From assembly GCA_010645155.1 (NCBI GenBank), contig CM021320.1:6147247-6211246 (forward strand): 64,000 bases of DNA, read 5' to 3'. The position numbers and the translations under genes are program-made. This stretch comes from Tigriopus japonicus. Taxonomy: Eukaryota > Arthropoda > Copepoda > Harpacticoida > Harpacticidae. This document shows positions 1 to 11,291 of this stretch, piece by piece (within the stretch, counting starts at the first letter, position 1; each line of letters opens with the position of its first letter). Below the pieces are notes generated by a model that had not been told where the DNA came from, made no database searches, and saw only the letters and a program-made list of their open reading frames with translations.

Positions 1-439
1 GATGACTCATTACTTGCCCAAGTCACATCACTACACTGAAGTGCTCTTGATGCCAGCCCTGCACAAACGATTATGTGCAGGGAAACTGAGAATTTAACGA
101 GAATTTTTCTCTTAAACAAGTTTGCCAACATGGAGAGCATTTCTTTTATTCATATACTTAAAAAATAACTTTGAGATTTTTTTGCTCAGAAACCCTACGA
201 AAAACTATCAATTTGTTTTCAAGTAGCTTTGCAAAGAAAGAAAATTTGGCTTTCAATGGAAAAATATTGAGACCTGTCCAGAGGAAGCCCAACATCTTGA
301 ACAGCAATTCCACGTACCAATGAAATGACATTCAATGACATCTAGCGGCAGAAACTAGTCTTTCACATTTTGATGCAATCTTTGGCCTTAATTTAGGATC
401 AAACAGAATGACTTGGCGATATTCTTTCTTATAGACATT
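1..439. other. AT-rich intergenic sequence
   Basis: I see no open frame, RNA gene or recognisable repeat here. The right edge is where the first inverted-repeat element begins. Confidence 0.5.
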
Positions 440-1263
440 AGCTGAGCTTATATACCCTATGACAACTTGAGTTGTGACAGAAATTTTTCGCTACCACACG
501 CCATTGACTTCAATTGCAAACTCGACGAAAGTACATAAGTTAGGACAAGAAATCCTGTAGCAAAAGTTATGAAAGAGTTTTGCGACGGGGTTTACAAGTT
601 TAGGTTTCTTTGAACGATTTCTTGTGGCAACTTACGTACTTTCGTGGATTAAGATCTAGTATTTCGGACCGGGCGCGCGTCATGAAAAATAAGAAGACAG
701 TAGGAGGTTCGCACTGCTCTGCTTAGGAAAAAGCAGTAAAAAAAAACTGAATAAGAATGACCAAACGAGTTGTTCAAAAAACTACTGAAATGAGGGACTT
801 CCTCCTAAAACATTTCAATAGTAGAGTAATGGATTTTTAATCATAGTAAGTGCTTTGGGACAATTTCTTAAAATGGCCTAACTGAAAAAATGAACATTAT
901 TAAGCATAGTCCAAAGTTTAATCCAACTCATTGCCTTATTCAACCGCTAACTAACCATTTGCTGGTAACTAAATCATTGGGCTTACATAATAAATCCAGG
1001 ACAACAGGTCTTTTGTGCCGAATTGCATCGCACGTGGAGCACGTTCTTTACTTTCTCCCTCACGAAACATTCGAACTTAAGCAAAACCTAGCAAGACATG
1101 GCCACCCTAGGTTTCCTTACTCTCTCTCTCCTAAAGTTTAACGCACGCCCAGTCCGAAATACTAGATCTTAACCCTTTCGTGTTTGCAAATGAAACCAAC
1201 GGCGTGTGGTAACGTAAAATTTCTGTAACAACTCAAGTTGTCACAGGGTATATAAACTCAGCT
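440..1263. mobile_element. Fold-back DNA element with ~120-bp terminal inverted repeats
   Basis: The sequence from 440 to about 530, continued at about 640-682, is the imperfect reverse complement of 1140-1263. Shared blocks include the outermost AGCTGAG, a TATATACCCT block, an ACAACTTGAGTTGT block, CCACACGCC and AAGATCTAGTATTTCGGAC. The left arm is interrupted by a smaller inverted repeat: 517-550 pairs with 618-650 around ACGAAAGTAC and GAAATC blocks. An open frame of 83 codons at 890-1141 has no recognisable domain. This looks like a non-autonomous fold-back or MITE-type element with a second hairpin inserted into one arm. No clear target-site duplication is visible and the superfamily is unknown. 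Confidence 0.65.
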
Positions 1264-3040
1264 ATTGTTCCTAAGGTCGAGAAGGATGAAAATAGGATGA
1301 AAAATGGCATTTTAGTCTCAACCACTAAGGTTCACATCAAGTTAAAAAATATCTACGCTCTATTCTCCCATGACTTTGCCCCTGTTTTGGCGCCATCTAA
1401 TGGTAAATTTTGAAGCTTGCGCTAAAATCCACAATTGGCCACTACTGATGGGAAACAAACAAATATAACAAAGAACAAACAAAGACAAAAAACAACAGCA
1501 TACCAAACAAATCACAAATAATAAACAAACAAATCGCAAAAAAAGTCAACAGATGTTAAATGTTATGGTCTCCCAGCAAACTAGGGCTGCTAAAAGTGAC
1601 ACCCTAAAAGCTGGGAAAGAAGGTCAAAAGTAACTTAAGGTCTTAAAAACCTTCTACTGTCAAAACCAAGAGCTCCAGTTGTATGCAATATCTCTGTCGA
1701 TCAAATCAATTTTTTTACGAGCACAAAGAATTGTATTCAAAAGGATCCTTTGATTCTTGCGTTTGCAAATCACCACAAATCATGACGGCAACACTGTTTT
1801 TATTTGGGAATGGTACAAATTTACCCCAAACAAACAAATATTCTGAAAACCCAAACAAATATAAAAACAAACAAAGAAATGGCCAATTTGGTCGCATCAA
1901 TAATTGGGCACGCGATGTCGGTTGTTTAAATAGGATAAATAATACTTCATTTTAGAATGAGAGAGTGTTTCGTGCAATAGATAGGAGAAATTGACTATGG
2001 ACGTTAACTACCGCAGGATGTAAGGCCAGCAAGCGTGCCTGATTTTCCACAAACATTGCGTACGCTTCCAAAATTTGCTTTAAAATGATGTTTTTTTAAT
2101 TATTCACTCGCAATTGAAGAAAATCTGCAAACAATGGTTTTAAGGTTATTAATATGAAAAGTTATCGTGTTCTATGAAAGTTGAGTAATTTTGCCGGAGT
2201 ATCTCAGTTACGCTAATGTTGTATCTTTTGTATTTTGAACTCTCTTTAGTAAAGTTACCATCTTGTTTGGATGAAATTGATGGACCTAAATGTGCTGTAC
2301 TGCTAGGACTGCTACCATCATTCCACATGTGTTTTTAATTCTCCTCTGCGGGTCCAACCGGTCCAACCCTTTCGGATTTACTTCAGCCCTTTCCGCCACC
2401 TTGTGTCCTCTTTGACGCTTCAGCAGCTCAACTAAATCCGTTTGCCCTGGATTCTCCAATTCTACTTTTTTCGAGTTTAACAAAATTTGAAATGGAAGAA
2501 CATGGTTTAAAGCAAGTTTAAAGCAAGGTAGAACCATGCATCAAGAAAACGCCAAACATCTAAGTGGCACTGGTTGTTCCAGCAATAATTTCTCATTTAC
2601 TTTTCTCTAAATTGCACTCTAAACTAGGGCAATTTTTTAGACACTTGTTGGGGCACCACAGTTGTTTGATTGTGCCAAAGTGTCCATGAATTGCCTTTAA
2701 ATCAGTTTGGTGTCAAGTGGGCTGATATTTACACATTTAATTGTAATCCAGGGGTGAATACTTGGCAAAATCTTTACTTTATTCAAATAGGATGGTTTTG
2801 CTTTGAAGACGTTTTGTAACTTTTTGATGCTTTTTTTACTACAAAACCTTTCTATGATTCTCTTAATATAGAAATATTTGATCTCAATGCTCTCATTTAA
2901 TTGGTAAAATCTGAAACATTAAAATACCTTGTGGAGTCATTAAAAAATTCAGAGTTGAAGGCAGGAGATTGCATTTAAATCATCAAACAAAAAAGGTCTC
3001 ATAATGAAAATATTGTGAATTGAAATAAAAAAGTAAAATG
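1264..3040. other. Intergenic, A/T-rich, no gene seen
   Basis: This stretch has only short open frames of biased composition. Around 1450-1540 and 1820-1880 there are CAAA-rich low-complexity runs. I see no coding or RNA feature I can support. Confidence 0.5.
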
Positions 3041-3042
3041 AA

Positions 3043-3232
3043 AAATTCGGATTGGTTTCGGATTATGTCGTATCCGAAAAATACTTCGCAAATTCGAATC
3101 CGACAGGTTTTGGCGAATCCGAACGAATCCGAAAATTCGCGCTAAAATCCGAACGAATCCGAATCCGAAAATTCTTGCGTCAATCCGAACGAATCCGAAT
3201 CCGATCGGATTCGGATCCGATGCACAGCTCTA
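3043..3232. repeat. TCCGAA-type minisatellite
   Basis: The hexamer-based units AATCCG and AATCCGAACG recur about fifteen times, in irregular order and with one inverted block (GATCGGATTCGGATC). The array ends in GCACAGCTCTAG. It is a degenerate simple-sequence array and the open frame across it is a repeat artefact. Confidence 0.75.
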
Positions 3233-3737
3233 GTCTGGAGGTATGGTTGACAACTCTGCAGGGACAGACATTCAATCTGAAGTTGTTGCTAATTCTCAAT
3301 GGTTGTGTGGCTCTGAATTTGTAATTTTAGCACTTGGTTTCACTAAAATGTATACCCAAAGACTCTAACATGAGGAAAGCATGGCATATGAGTTGAACCA
3401 TTCTTCTTTTTTTGGATGTTCATCCTCTCCAACAATTAGCCTGCTTTCACTTTTCTTTTTGGAGAGAGGTTGGATTTGCAAATTTCCAGGACAAAACATT
3501 GAAATTTAGGGATCAGGAACCAATTTCCAAACTTCCAGACGGTAGCCAGTGTTGTGGCATGGGGCTGAGCGGGCTGAGCACTTAAAATTCATACTCAAAG
3601 GGGTTTAAAACCACTTTTCATGGACAGTTGCGTTCTCTCGCCACAATCTGTTTCTTCCCTACTGATGTAAGAGAATCTGACGATTGGCGTCGGCAGCACA
3701 GTCTAGGAATTCAGTGGTCTATCCTTCAAGGTATGAT

Positions 3738-4670
3738 CACGACCAAGGAGAACGGTATTACGTGGAGTGGGATCAGGCAAGGGCGCGTTACTGCGTTGGT
3801 GTGAATTTTCCTGCGTAATAGCCTGGAGTTACTGAAAAAATCCAATATAATTCGGATTAATGTTGTATTATTGACATAAGTTAACAAAAGTATTCAAACT
3901 GTGTTGTTTCATTGTGTTGATTCAAATATCTTCAAACTCCTGATCTACTGACTTGCTTTGTGATGGTGATTGTTGAAAGCAACATGGTTTTTATCATTGG
4001 GGTTGTTTAAGGGCATTTTTCTCATTGTAGAATGCTAAAAAAATCTTCTTTGTATCTTTTTTCAACATTTTACAGTCTTCTTTTGGCTCTAGAACCCCAA
4101 TTAAGTGCGTAAAAATGAAGACAGAGAAGAACATTCATATCATCGTACAAAGGGAAGAATGTCCTAGAACTATCCCAATGCTAAAAACAATGTTGCTTTC
4201 AACAAAAGATGGACAATCACTATCACAAATAAAGTCAGTAGATAAGATTTGAAGATATTTGACAAAACCAATGAAACAACACAATTTCAATTCTGTAAGA
4301 GACATCAATTGGGCATCAAATGATTGCTCATTGAATCCTTGTGCACTTTTGTTGACTTATGTCAAAAAAACGACATTAATCCAAATTGTATTGCATTTCT
4401 TCATTAGTTTGAAGTTTGAAGATATCTGACTTAACACGATGAAACAACACAGTTTGAGTTCTTTGAGAGACATCAATTGAGCATCAAATGATTGCTCATT
4501 GAATCCTTGTGGACTTTTGTTTTATGACCTATGTCAATAAAACGACATTAATTCGAATTATATTGGATTTCTTCATTAACTCTAGGCTATCACGCAGGAA
4601 AATTCACACCAACGCAGTAACGCCCCCCGCTCGATCCCACTCCAAGTAATACCGTCCTCCTTGTCACGAC
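3738..4670. mobile_element. Fold-back element with long arms and an internal 170-bp duplication
   Basis: The left arm (3738 to about 4006) is the imperfect reverse complement of the right side (about 4165-4670). Shared blocks include CGGTATTAC, GGAGTGGGATC, GTTACTGCGTTGGTGTGAA, TCCAATATAATTCG and TTGCTTTCAACA. The right arm carries two tandem copies of a unit of about 165-175 bp, about 4242-4418 and 4419-4588. Each copy contains GAAACAACAC, a GAGCATCAAATGATTGCTC-like block and TTCTTCATTA, so the arms are unequal in length. No transposase is present. It is most likely a non-autonomous DNA element. Confidence 0.7.
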
Positions 4671-6533
4671 ACAACTTTTGAATTAAGGGGAAAATGTAAG
4701 ACTTCAGTTGGGCGATCTCCTTCTGTGCTTTTGAGTGGGATAGAAATGACGAATCAATGGTGAAATTGAAGGTGTACAAACTTTGGAAGGCTCAGGCTTT
4801 TTCTGAAAAGGTTTATGCTGTGCGTTAATTGACCAAAATTCAGTTTTCAATCATGTTTTGAAGAATGATCAATGACATCCCATTTACTATCATTGTGTTA
4901 TGAACTGACCTAAACAGGCAATCCTACCAAGTAATTTGATCCAAGATCTCAGGTTCTACATGCAACATTCTAAATTTAACTTTCACCGATGCTTAGGTGA
5001 TGTCATCCTAGTTTAGTACTAAACAATGCGTTAGATGGCGTTACTATCGCAAACTGATTTGACAGAAAATATATTTTTTTACTACATGCCCTCATAGAGA
5101 TCTATAGAGAGGCCATTGTCATCATTTTTTCTGCCTTTCTTTTTGCTGAAACTGGCCTGAAGTTGCGTGAAAAGGTAAATGTTTCCGAAGAATATCGTGA
5201 AATACTTGCCCAAACAAGTGGAAGATCATAGTACAAATGGAAGTGCGCACGACTTATTTTCAATGACAAATCCTATAATTGCGTGAACTCATGCCTGCGA
5301 ATAGAGTTATCATCTTCATTTAACATCTTAGTATAACTTTGGAGACGCAAAGCGTGGACAGGAGACCATATGTCCAAAAAACTAATGCTTTTCAAAAATT
5401 TGCTTTCTACGAATCCGTTTGTTTGGGCAAGTTTCAACTAGTCGCTGATGCTAAACGGCCCTTGCTGCCTACAATGAAATTTCACGACCGGCCTGCTCCG
5501 GTATCTCCACTCTGGGACCTCTGTGCATGCCCCAACTAGTTAAAAACTTTGTTTTCAAAAATTTCTAATGCACTGTTTGTGAAATAAATAAATGAGGGAA
5601 AACAAAAATACAGCACCAATTTTTTTTGACAATTATCAAAAGTGATTTCTTGATTAAATTAAGGTTTGTTAGAAACCAAACGGTGTCCTATAACTTTAGA
5701 GCGGATCAAATGACCGACAATCAAAATAGAGCGCTGTTTTGGTCGACATAAGAAATTAGCGCAGAAATCAGAAGAGAGAAAATCAAGAGAGAGACAATAC
5801 ATTTGATCGAAATCAAATTACCACCGATAGTAATCGGTGGTAAATTTGTTTATATTTCTATAAATATTAATGCAAGTCTCAAGTCAGTAAGAATTACATA
5901 TTTGTTATTGGAACAAGGAGCAAGGTGTCTGGAATTTTAACCACAACCCAAAAGGCCAGAAAAAGTTGTCTAAAACTAAGTTTTCAACCAAATATTATCT
6001 TTTATCTCACCTTTGGTGAGCAGTTTTTACCTAAAACTAATTTTTTAACCTAATATTAATTTTTTAATTACCTTAAAGTCATTTGTACAATAAGGTTCCT
6101 TACCCAAGTGTCATTAATAACAAACGAATGAAGGAAGAAAGAAGAGGAATGGGAGCCACTTATGAGCTTCTGTAGGAGCCACTACATTTTTACATATGAT
6201 TTTCATCCCATCTGAAGATGCTTATATGCTTATTTTTATATGCAACTATAATTTATAATGTCGCCTTGTTTCCTAATTTTGTTTTGACAGATGAACCAAG
6301 AACCACTGAATTTCTCTGGACTTGGAGGCTTAACGAGATGAATCATGATTTCCAGTAGGAACAATTCAATTAGGTTCTTCTACAAGTTAGACCTTGCATA
6401 TGTTGAAAAGAATACGTATTTCAATTTTCAGCTTAATCGAACGTCAGAGTCAAAAGTTATGCTCACTCATAACTTCATGAATTTGTTCAGTGCAAATCCT
6501 ACCAAGAATGAATGGACTAGCCCTTTTCTGGTA
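4671..6533. other. Intergenic sequence with one short perfect hairpin
   Basis: No gene is supported. The one structured feature is a palindrome at about 5815-5847, where ACCACCGAT and ATCGGTGGT flank a four-base loop. The small open frames at 5339 and 6345 show no domain or splice context. Confidence 0.45.
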
Positions 6534-6884
6534 CAGTCGAATCTCATTTTAAGAAACTTTTCTGTCAGCAGCAAAATGTTGCGTACAAGGAAACTACCAG
6601 AGGAGTTTACCTCACCATTAAATAACCTTATAAACTTACTTTTATTACTACAAAATCCGACAAATTATTTCTTTAAAACTTAATGTCATTAAAATAGTTA
6701 TTGTTGGACAATTTTTAGCGATTTTAGGGTTCAAAATGCAATTTTTTGTTCTTTTGACTGAAACTTGAAAAGGGCAAGTTGTTTTTTTTTTCAAAAGAGG
6801 CGCAAGGCGCTAGAGACCAAAAAAGTGCGCAAAAGGCACCCTAAAAAGCGCAAAATATGGAAGCACTGCATTGATCCTTCTAGA

Positions 6885-8095
6885 TTTTTTTTTTTACCTG
6901 GCTTTGTTCTCGGGTTTTTAACCGATGCAAGGGAATGTTTTCCCTGCAAGTCATTTTGTGTCAACACGATAAAATATTTGGTCAGTCAATTTGTTAGAAT
7001 TTGCCGCTCTAGGGCAACCTTGAATGTAAGGTTGGTCAGGAATAGTTGACAAGAAACAATCTAAATCTCGCTTAAAATTTAACAAAGGGTCATCTAATTT
7101 GTAGAATTGTTTGATAGAACAAGGCAATAAATTGTATAACATCGGCCCTCTGTTCAGTACAGAAGACGATTTCAAAGTTTTAACAAGTTGTTTATCCGAG
7201 GGGCTGAACTTAAACTTTTTTTTTTTGGAGTGTTGGTGCTAGGGTCGGAGGGTTTAGCCTCGCCCGGCCAGCGAAGCCAGCCATCACATCGTCCAAATCA
7301 TTTCCGATAGGCAATTTCTAGTCCGGTATCAGCATGGTTCTCCGTCTGTGGGTGTGAATTAACGTCTAAAAGTTTCCTTGAGAAAGGTCGGGGAGGAGAA
7401 TCGAAAAATTGCTCGAAACTTTGCCCCATTTAATAACATGTTATTTTTTGTGACCCAATCATATATCGAGTTTAAATCATTTTGTAGGTCACACGAGTTT
7501 AAAGAATTTCTACCAAACACTAGTTTGGTATCGTCAGCATACGAGGAGATTGAAGAGTGAAGGGGTAATTTTTGTAAGGGTGCAATAAAGAGGATGAACA
7601 AGATTGGACCTAATATTGTACCCTGTGGCACCCCAGACACCACCTGGCAAGGGCTGCTCAAGGTACCTTGGACTTTCACGGCTTGAGCGCGATTTGTCAG
7701 AAACTCCTTTATCCAAGCGTGAACTTTTCCTCTAACACCTAACCGGGATAAACAATCTAGCAGTAGAATGTGGTCTACTTTGTCGAAAGCTTTGGCAAAG
7801 TCCAAATAAATAACATCTACACAGTCGTTATACTGGAGTCCCTCAATTATGTCGTCAAAGTGTTGAATCAATTGCGTTAAGGGGCTAAAATGAGTGCGAA
7901 ACCCATGCTGCTGGTCAGGAATGCTATCTTGCGTGTCAAGATATTTAACCAATTTATTTTTAACTAGCTTTTCCATGATTTTAGCTATATTAGAGGTCAG
8001 TGATATGGGGCGATAGTTTCCAGGGTCAGATCTGTCACCTCCCTTATAAATTGGGATCACGTGAGCTAATATCAGTATGGCGGGTACCCGAATGC
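6885..8095 (-). mobile_element. 5'-truncated non-LTR retrotransposon (LINE), reverse-transcriptase fragment plus 3' tail
   Basis: On the minus strand, 8095-7400 encodes the fingers and palm of a jockey/CR1-type reverse transcriptase. Visible motifs are PIYKGGDRSDPGNYRPISL, the DFAKAFDKVDH block, SGVPQGTILGP and the catalytic SYADDTKL. From 7205 to 6951 a second piece gives the C-terminal tail usual for these polymerases (RGPMLYNLLP ... DCFLSTIPDQPYIQGCPRAANSNKLTDQ, then stop). A poly(T) tract at 6885-6895 is the poly(A) tail on the element strand. About 150 residues expected between palm and tail are missing, and a SINE occupies the junction. The copy is dead: 5' truncated, internally deleted and interrupted. 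Confidence 0.85.
7216..7405 (-). mobile_element. SINE copy 1 (5'-truncated) inserted in the LINE
   Basis: This matches two other copies in the window (35033-35270 and 62302-62525). Shared blocks include GTTGGTGCTAGGGTCGGAGGG, GGTTCTCCGTCTGTGGGTGTG and TAAAAGTTTCCTTGAGAAAGG. Read on the minus strand it starts inside the B-box region and ends in an A-rich tail (T run at 7216-7226). The tRNA-like head is therefore lost, which is the usual 5' truncation of target-primed insertion. Confidence 0.85.
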
Positions 8096-8300
8096 TTCGA
8101 GTTTTTTTTGTGCTGTGACCAATTTAAGCAAGAGAAATAGGCCAAAACTTTGAGAATGTTTCTTATATCGAGATTGAGGAAAAATGGAAAATTTCTTACA
8201 TCGAGAATTCTTATGTAGTAAAATTTTGGTCAGCACGGAAAAGTTTCTTGTATCGCGAAAAATTTCTTAAACTTAGATTTCTTACATCGAGCTTCGACTG

Positions 8301-10920
8301 TAATTGCTTTACCACAAAAGGACAAATTGATTCATTTTATGCTCTTTGCAGTGCATACATTTGAGAAGGCATAACTTTTTACTCCGGCATTTGATGTAAC
8401 TGAAATTTGAAAACACGTTGTTAGTGATGCAAAACAAGCTGACCAGCTTGATGGCATCGATGCTAATGCTTCCTGCAATGCAGCCTCGGAAAGCATCGAG
8501 CCTGCTTGATTCATTTTCAACTGATTTAGCGCCGCCAATTTCATTTGAAAATTTATATAGCTTTGATAGCGCCAAATCCCATGGCTGATCGTATATACCT
8601 AATTGTTTTATAATTGGTGATGGATTTAAAGCATAATTAGTGCCAAACAAAATCAATATCCAATGGAAACAGGTCGTTTTCAAGTCATCTGGCTTTTAAA
8701 AATGGCTTGAGGTTGTTCAGAGAAGGAAGACATGTGAAAAGAAAAAAAATGTGATTAATGCTGCGATATTCGAATCATGAAGACCAAATGTCAAAAAACC
8801 AGTCTAAATTGACAGAAATGCAAGTGCTTTCACAACTTAACATTTTCATTAAAAACTGTCGTTGGATGTCTCTTTGAAGAGCAATTCAAGATTTTATCAG
8901 TGTCATTTAGTTAGAAATTTTGGCAACATGATTTTTAGGTCCAAATATGACTTTGTCGTCCTTGGGCTCTTCCAAAATCTGGCAACCCTATCTGCAGAGA
9001 TGAGGATTAGTGATGGGAGGCAAACAAGAGCTTGGGCAAGCGGTCNNNNNNNNNNNNNNNNNNNNNNNNNNNNNNNNNNNNNNNNNNNNNNNNNNNNNNN
9101 NNNNNNNNNNNNNNNNNNNNNNNNNNNNNNNNNNNNNNNNNNNNNNNNNNNNNNNNNNNNNNNNNNNNNNNNNNNNNNNNNNNNNNNNNNNNNNNNNNNN
9201 NNNNNNNNNNNNNNNNNNNCGCATCCAGTATTAATACTATTATATAGGTTATCCCTGAATTATCTAACCAGGGACAAACAACTTTTTAAAAAAATTGAGC
9301 CTGCCGCGCTTTCATACTGACGAAGTTTTCTCGCTATTTTTTGGAATATCTCAACTGCAAATTTTCTATTCTCAGTTTGACCTTAAATTCTTCAAATTTG
9401 GAAGACTTTCTTGGGTTCACATGACACTTCCTTGGATTGTTTATTTTCCACTAGGTTTTGCTTTGGCAGATACATCCAAATGGCAAGAAAAATTGAAAAG
9501 GAGTAAATAATTGCAAAACAAATTTGATTTGCGTGTCTCTGGCAAAGCTTTTTGATTGACCTTTTCAGTCAAGTTTGAAGAAATACTTTTCTTATTTTCT
9601 TCATAAAACATTGTTTTTGATAAAGTATGTAAAATAGTAAGGACACAAATAGACAGAACAGTAGCATAGGAAACTGAAGAAATGGCAAAGAAAACAAAAC
9701 TTTGCTAAAAAGGTTAAAAATTAGAAAATTGACAAATATTTGTGCTACTTACAAAAGTACTCTTTTTGGGCATGTGAAATCTTACTTGCCTGAAAGTTTC
9801 ACGCTCCTGATCAGTTGTTTTGAATATGGTGGTGGCTTACATAATTTTCTGTTTTCTTATTAGGTCGTACTGATAGCTGTTTGAGTCAAATTTGTTATCA
9901 GTTAACTCAAAATTAGTTAAGTCTTATTGAGAGCAAACGTGTTGAAAAGGGTGTTGTTTTCAACTTTATCAACCCAAAGCATGAATCCAACCCAATGATC
10001 AAGTTCAACTAAGCTAAGTTTAACAATGAAAGGTTGATACATGATATATCTGGTTTAGGATAAATGCTTGATAAAGAAACTGGAATCTGGCGTTTTTTAG
10101 CGTTTTTGACTGGTTCATCTGGCGTTTTTTGTCTCCGATTATCTGGCAGCCCTGAAGTCCACATGGGAAACCCTCTGCGCCGTTTTCTCAAGTCTCTGAA
10201 AGATCCCTCGAAAATCCCTTTTCTTGAACAATGAACCGCATATCTCCTGACGCAAATCTACCCCCTTGCTGCCTTACTCAAGAACTTCTCCAGCCATTGA
10301 CTGGCGGAATCAAAAATTCAGATTGTTTGAACGGACTAATTCTTTCAATTTTTGACGACGTTCCGGCTTCCTTCCCCGTCACTTCCCGAATTGATTCTCT
10401 CGATCGCTTCATCATTATGGAGGAGCCACTCAATCTTTGAATGCAATCTACTAACGCTATATCTGTGGAGAAGTTTTAGATAGTTAGCATTCTCTAACAT
10501 TTAGCAGGAATAAATATAAAATCTACCAACTAACAACTGCACGTGCATTGTATGTGGTTTACCAGTCGCGTTCACTATTTTTGTTCTTTACTTTCGTTTC
10601 AGCGATAATAATGCTACAGGCATTTGAAATATGAAATAAACAACGAAAATTTCGGAAATCAAAATGTATCCAATATAGGTTCCACTATGTTTATTTGCAT
10701 TGTCTCCCATGCCATATTTCATTAGGGATATTTCCTGATGTAAAAGCAGTAGCCTATTGCACTTTGATCTTTTAGAAACCTGGTTTTGGGGAACATATGA
10801 TGCAAATTGATTGATTCAAAAGCTTAAAGGTGAAATCAAAATAACGTTGCAAGGACCAAGTCAACTGACAATATGGTGATGGATATGAATTCGTAACTTG
10901 GTCACACGAAAGTATTTTAA
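8301..10920. other. Intergenic, includes an assembly gap
   Basis: Positions 9046-9219 are Ns, so any frame crossing them is meaningless. Around 10090-10145 there is a TGGCGTTTTTTAGCG-like low-complexity patch. The open frames near 8309, 9295 and 10231 have no recognised domain. I see no supported gene. Confidence 0.5.
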
Positions 10921-11291
10921 GGTACAAATAGAGGTTGTGAAGAATTGATTGTTGTCTTTCGCTATGGACGCTGCCAAGACCTGCCGTGTAGACATGCTGT
11001 TGGCCAGCCAGCACCGTCCAGGCACTGAAAGAGACAAATTATCTTATATTTCAAGTAAATTTGCCAACAATGTCACCAACCAATGTCCTTTTTGATATCG
11101 GTAAACAATTATGATACTTATTTATCAGTACAATATCACACATATTGCAAAATAGTTAAAATTATGTTGAGTTTTGTCTGTTCCCGAGTGCATGGACAAT
11201 GCTGGCTGGCCTTCAGCGATGTCTACGCAACAGGCTGGTGGGGCAGGAATAGAGAGGGACAACAAACAATTCTTCACAACCTCTATGGGAT
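10921..11291. repeat. Inverted repeat / small fold-back element
   Basis: Bases 10931-11036 are the imperfect reverse complement of 11173-11285. Shared blocks include GAGGTTGTGAAGAATTG, TTGTTGTC, GTAGACAT and GGCCAGCCAGCA. The arms are about 110 bp with a 136-bp spacer. No target-site duplication is obvious. It resembles a MITE but could also be an old local inversion. Confidence 0.6.

Larger units (their letters stand above)
6534..8300. mobile_element. pogo/Tigger-like DNA element remnant, hosting nested retroelements
   Basis: The left end at 6534 (TA then CAGTCGAATCTC...AAGAAA) and the right end at 8300 (...TTTCTTACATCGAGCTTCGACTG then TA) are inverted copies of each other. TA dinucleotides sit at 6532-6533 and 8301-8302, as expected for Tc1/mariner-pogo insertion. 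The right end adds more TTTCTTAYATCGAG-like subrepeats at 8157-8290. No transposase remains; the middle is filled by a LINE fragment and a SINE. The assignment rests on end sequences typical of Tigger-type elements (CAGT...CTCGATWTAAG) and on the TA flanks. Confidence 0.6.

Noticed and set aside
3052..3324. 90-codon frame rich in SERIR repeats
   Set aside because: It is a translation of the TCCGAA minisatellite.
8862..9320. Open frames crossing the N block
   Set aside because: Their middle is unsequenced, so they only appear open. The flanking residues show no domain.
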